Shown here: one piece after another, positions 62,598 through 64,000 of the stretch
How positions within the stretch are numbered: the stretch's first letter is position 1
Layout of the letters: every line of letters starts with the position of its first letter
NCBI RefSeq assembly: GCF_003119195.2
Contig: NZ_CP022253.1
Location: 1,134,001-1,198,000, forward strand
DNA from: Azospirillum baldaniorum
Lineage (GTDB): Bacteria > Pseudomonadota > Alphaproteobacteria > Azospirillales > Azospirillaceae
Direction: 5' to 3'
DNA length: 64,000 nt
Program-made: the position numbers and the translations under genes
Notes under the pieces: model-generated
What the model was told of the DNA's origin: nothing
What the model saw: only the letters and a program-made list of their open reading frames with translations
Database searches by the model: none

Positions 62598-62632
62598 CGA
62601 AAGGGCGGCTCCACCGGGGAGCCGCCCTTTCG
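62598..62632. terminator. Strong hairpin terminator
   Basis: 15-bp perfect stem CGAAAGGGCGGCTCC / GGAGCCGCCCTTTCG with a 5-base loop. It ends both the small hypothetical gene on the plus strand and the 20-codon ORF on the minus strand (25 bases after its stop). Confidence 0.85.
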
Positions 62633-62656
62633 TTTGTCCGGATGTCCGGACCCCGG

Positions 62657-62719
62657 TCACTCGGAAACGGTCTGCCAGAAGAAGAACACGACGGCCAGAA
62701 CCATCAGGGCGATGTCCAT
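62657..62719 (-). CDS. Tiny membrane peptide ORF (20 residues)
   Basis: MDIALMVLAVVFFFWQTVSE: one hydrophobic stretch of about 14 residues with an acidic start and a polar end. The ATG is preceded by a perfect GAGGAG (62733-62728) with 8-base spacing, and a 15-bp terminator hairpin follows the stop. Size and shape are like KdpF/CydX-type accessory peptides, but no partner operon is adjacent. Upstream, 62720-62804 holds the presumed promoter; no confident boxes were found. Confidence 0.6.
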   Translation of the reverse strand: MDIALMVLAVVFFFWQTVSE

Positions 62720-62804
62720 GGGTAACTCTCCTCGATGCTGCGTATGAGGGTCAAAATTCTGCGGCCTCTATACGACAGATTTGCGCGCGCGTGCAGGGGG
62801 TGTT

Positions 62805-63992
62805 TCACGGAACGGCCATTTTGCCGCTGATCCAGGTCGCCCTCACCCGCAGCCTCTCGTCGAGATGCACGAGGTCGGCGGCCAGGCCGGGCCGGATGCG
62901 GCCGCGCCGTCCCGCCATGCCCATGAAATCGGCCGGGTAGGCGGAGGCCATGCGCAGCGCCTCGTCCAGCGGGATGCCGACCCGTTCCACGGCGTTGCGC
63001 ACCGCCGTCGCCATGTCCAGGGCGGAACCGGCCAGTGTGCCGTCGGCGGTGACGCAGCGCCCGTCCTCCACCCGGATCTCCTCGCCGTAGAGCTGGAAAT
63101 TGCCGGCCGGGTGATCTTCGGGAGCGCCGACCGGCGGCATCGCGTCGGTCACCAGGAACAGCCGGCCGGGGGTCTTCGCCTTCCAGGCCAGACGGACGGA
63201 GGCGTCATGGACATGGTGCCCATCGACGATGATCCCGCACCAGACAGCATCGTCCTCCAGCGCGGCCCCGACCATGCCGGGCTCGCGGGAGCCGAGCGGG
63301 CTCATGGCGTTGAACAGGTGGGTCACTCCGGTGATGCCGGCGGCGAAGCCGGCCTTGGCCTGCGCCCAGGTGGCGGTGCTGTGGCCAGCGGCGATGCGCA
63401 GGCCGGCGGCGGCGAGCCGGCGGATCGGCTCCGGCGGAACCGCCTCCGGCGCCAGCGTGACCAGGGCCGGCAGGCCGGAGAGGCCGCCGAGCAGGGCGAG
63501 ATCGTCCGCGTCGGGGGGTGCGATGAAGCGCGCGTCATGGACGCCGCGGCGTTCCGGCGCGATGTGCGGGCCTTCCAGATGGATGCCGAGCACGCCGGGC
63601 ATTCCCTGCGCCAACGCGGCGCGCACCGCGGCGACGGCGACGGCGCGCTTTTCGGCCGAGTCGGTGATGAGGGTGGGCAGCAGGCCGGTGGTGCCGAAGC
63701 GGCGGTGCGCCTCGGCGATGCGGCGCAGCGTCGGCAGGTCGGGCGTGTCGTTGAACAGCGCGCCGCCACCGCCATTCACCTGAAGGTCGATGAAGCCGGG
63801 GGCGAGGATGCCGCCGCCCAGATCGATCACCGCGGCCTCCGGGGGAATCGCCTCGGGCGCAACGATGGCGGCGATGGCCGGGCCGTCGATCAGCAGGGCG
63901 GCACCCGCCAGCACCGAGTCCCCGGTGTGGAGCGTCGCGTTGACGAGCGCCGTCAGCGGCCGGTCGGCAGCGGGGCTGTGTTCATGGCTCAA
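62805..63992 (-). CDS. nagA: N-acetylglucosamine-6-phosphate deacetylase
   Basis: A 395-residue amidohydrolase that deacetylates GlcNAc-6-phosphate. Motifs: APGFIDLQVNGGGG, IHLEGPHIAPERRG (metal Glu), AGHSTATWAQ, THLFNAMSPLGSREPG, VDGHHVHD, and catalytic Asp in LVTDAMPP. No ATG exists in frame at the 5' end within the window; TTG 63992 is the best candidate, overlapping a TGA of a possible upstream gene as TTGA. The true start may lie past the window edge. Confidence 0.9.
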   Translation of the reverse strand: MSHEHSPAADRPLTALVNATLHTGDSVLAGAALLIDGPAIAAIVAPEAIPPEAAVIDLGGGILAPGFIDLQVNGGGGALFNDTPDLPTLRRIAEAHRRFGTTGLLPTLITDSAEKRAVAVAAVRAALAQGMPGVLGIHLEGPHIAPERRGVHDARFIAPPDADDLALLGGLSGLPALVTLAPEAVPPEPIRRLAAAGLRIAAGHSTATWAQAKAGFAAGITGVTHLFNAMSPLGSREPGMVGAALEDDAVWCGIIVDGHHVHDASVRLAWKAKTPGRLFLVTDAMPPVGAPEDHPAGNFQLYGEEIRVEDGRCVTADGTLAGSALDMATAVRNAVERVGIPLDEALRMASAYPADFMGMAGRRGRIRPGLAADLVHLDERLRVRATWISGKMAVP

Positions 63993-64000
63993 TTCGGCAC

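Overview
This is a GC-rich alphaproteobacterial chromosome segment. Gene content and protein style (fused RNase E with a C-terminal GWW motif, GCS2-type glutamate-cysteine ligase, UrtABCDE, DUF3126, TetR/NitT-type catabolic operons) look most like Azospirillum or a close Rhodospirillales relative. That assignment rests on recognition by eye, not on a database search. No rRNA, tRNA, CRISPR array, prophage or transposase is visible.

Layout. 1-24.4 kb is mostly housekeeping: an AlkD-like HEAT protein and a small methyltransferase, a CHAP-domain exported protein, ubiA, rsmE, gshA, an aminotransferase, a GGT-like lipoprotein that seems to lack its nucleophile, an M48 protease with TPRs, a DsbA-like thioredoxin, a HAD phosphatase, greB, rne, an AmiC-type amidase, mrcA (PBP1A), an MBOAT/SGNH O-acetylation pair, and prfB with an intact programmed +1 frameshift. 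24.5-33.2 kb holds an operon reading leftwards: a 1,806-residue propionyl-CoA synthase (CoA ligase + enoyl-CoA hydratase + enoyl-CoA reductase in one chain), translationally coupled to a NitT/TauT-type ABC importer, with a divergent cupin gene. 33.5-40.1 kb holds small conserved genes and two large exported caspase-fold proteins, one with an intact His/Cys dyad plus an FGE-sulfatase domain, the other with both catalytic residues lost and with SH3 and MORN repeats. 40.2-48.7 kb is a TetR-controlled catabolic operon (ABC importer, enolase-superfamily enzyme, Gfo/Idh/MocA oxidoreductase, DUF993 aldolase-like protein, TIM-barrel epimerase) with a clear palindromic operator over its promoter. 48.8-54.8 kb is urtABCDE (urea ABC uptake) behind a sigma-54 type promoter. 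54.9-64 kb has an M20 peptidase, an MCP with an AT-rich 5' half and upstream region, an AAA-TPR-ankyrin membrane protein, a ROK kinase, a 20-codon membrane-peptide ORF and nagA.

The most unusual feature at sequence scale is two families of GC-rich palindromic elements of about 85-150 bp (five of family A, three of family B). Most lie between genes, two of them inside the urt operon. Two family-A copies are translated: one in frame inside the propionyl-CoA synthase and one as the N-terminal segment of the enolase-superfamily enzyme, read in different frames. They resemble in behaviour the protein-coding palindromic elements known from Rickettsia. A third copy is interrupted by a compact cloverleaf-like palindrome.
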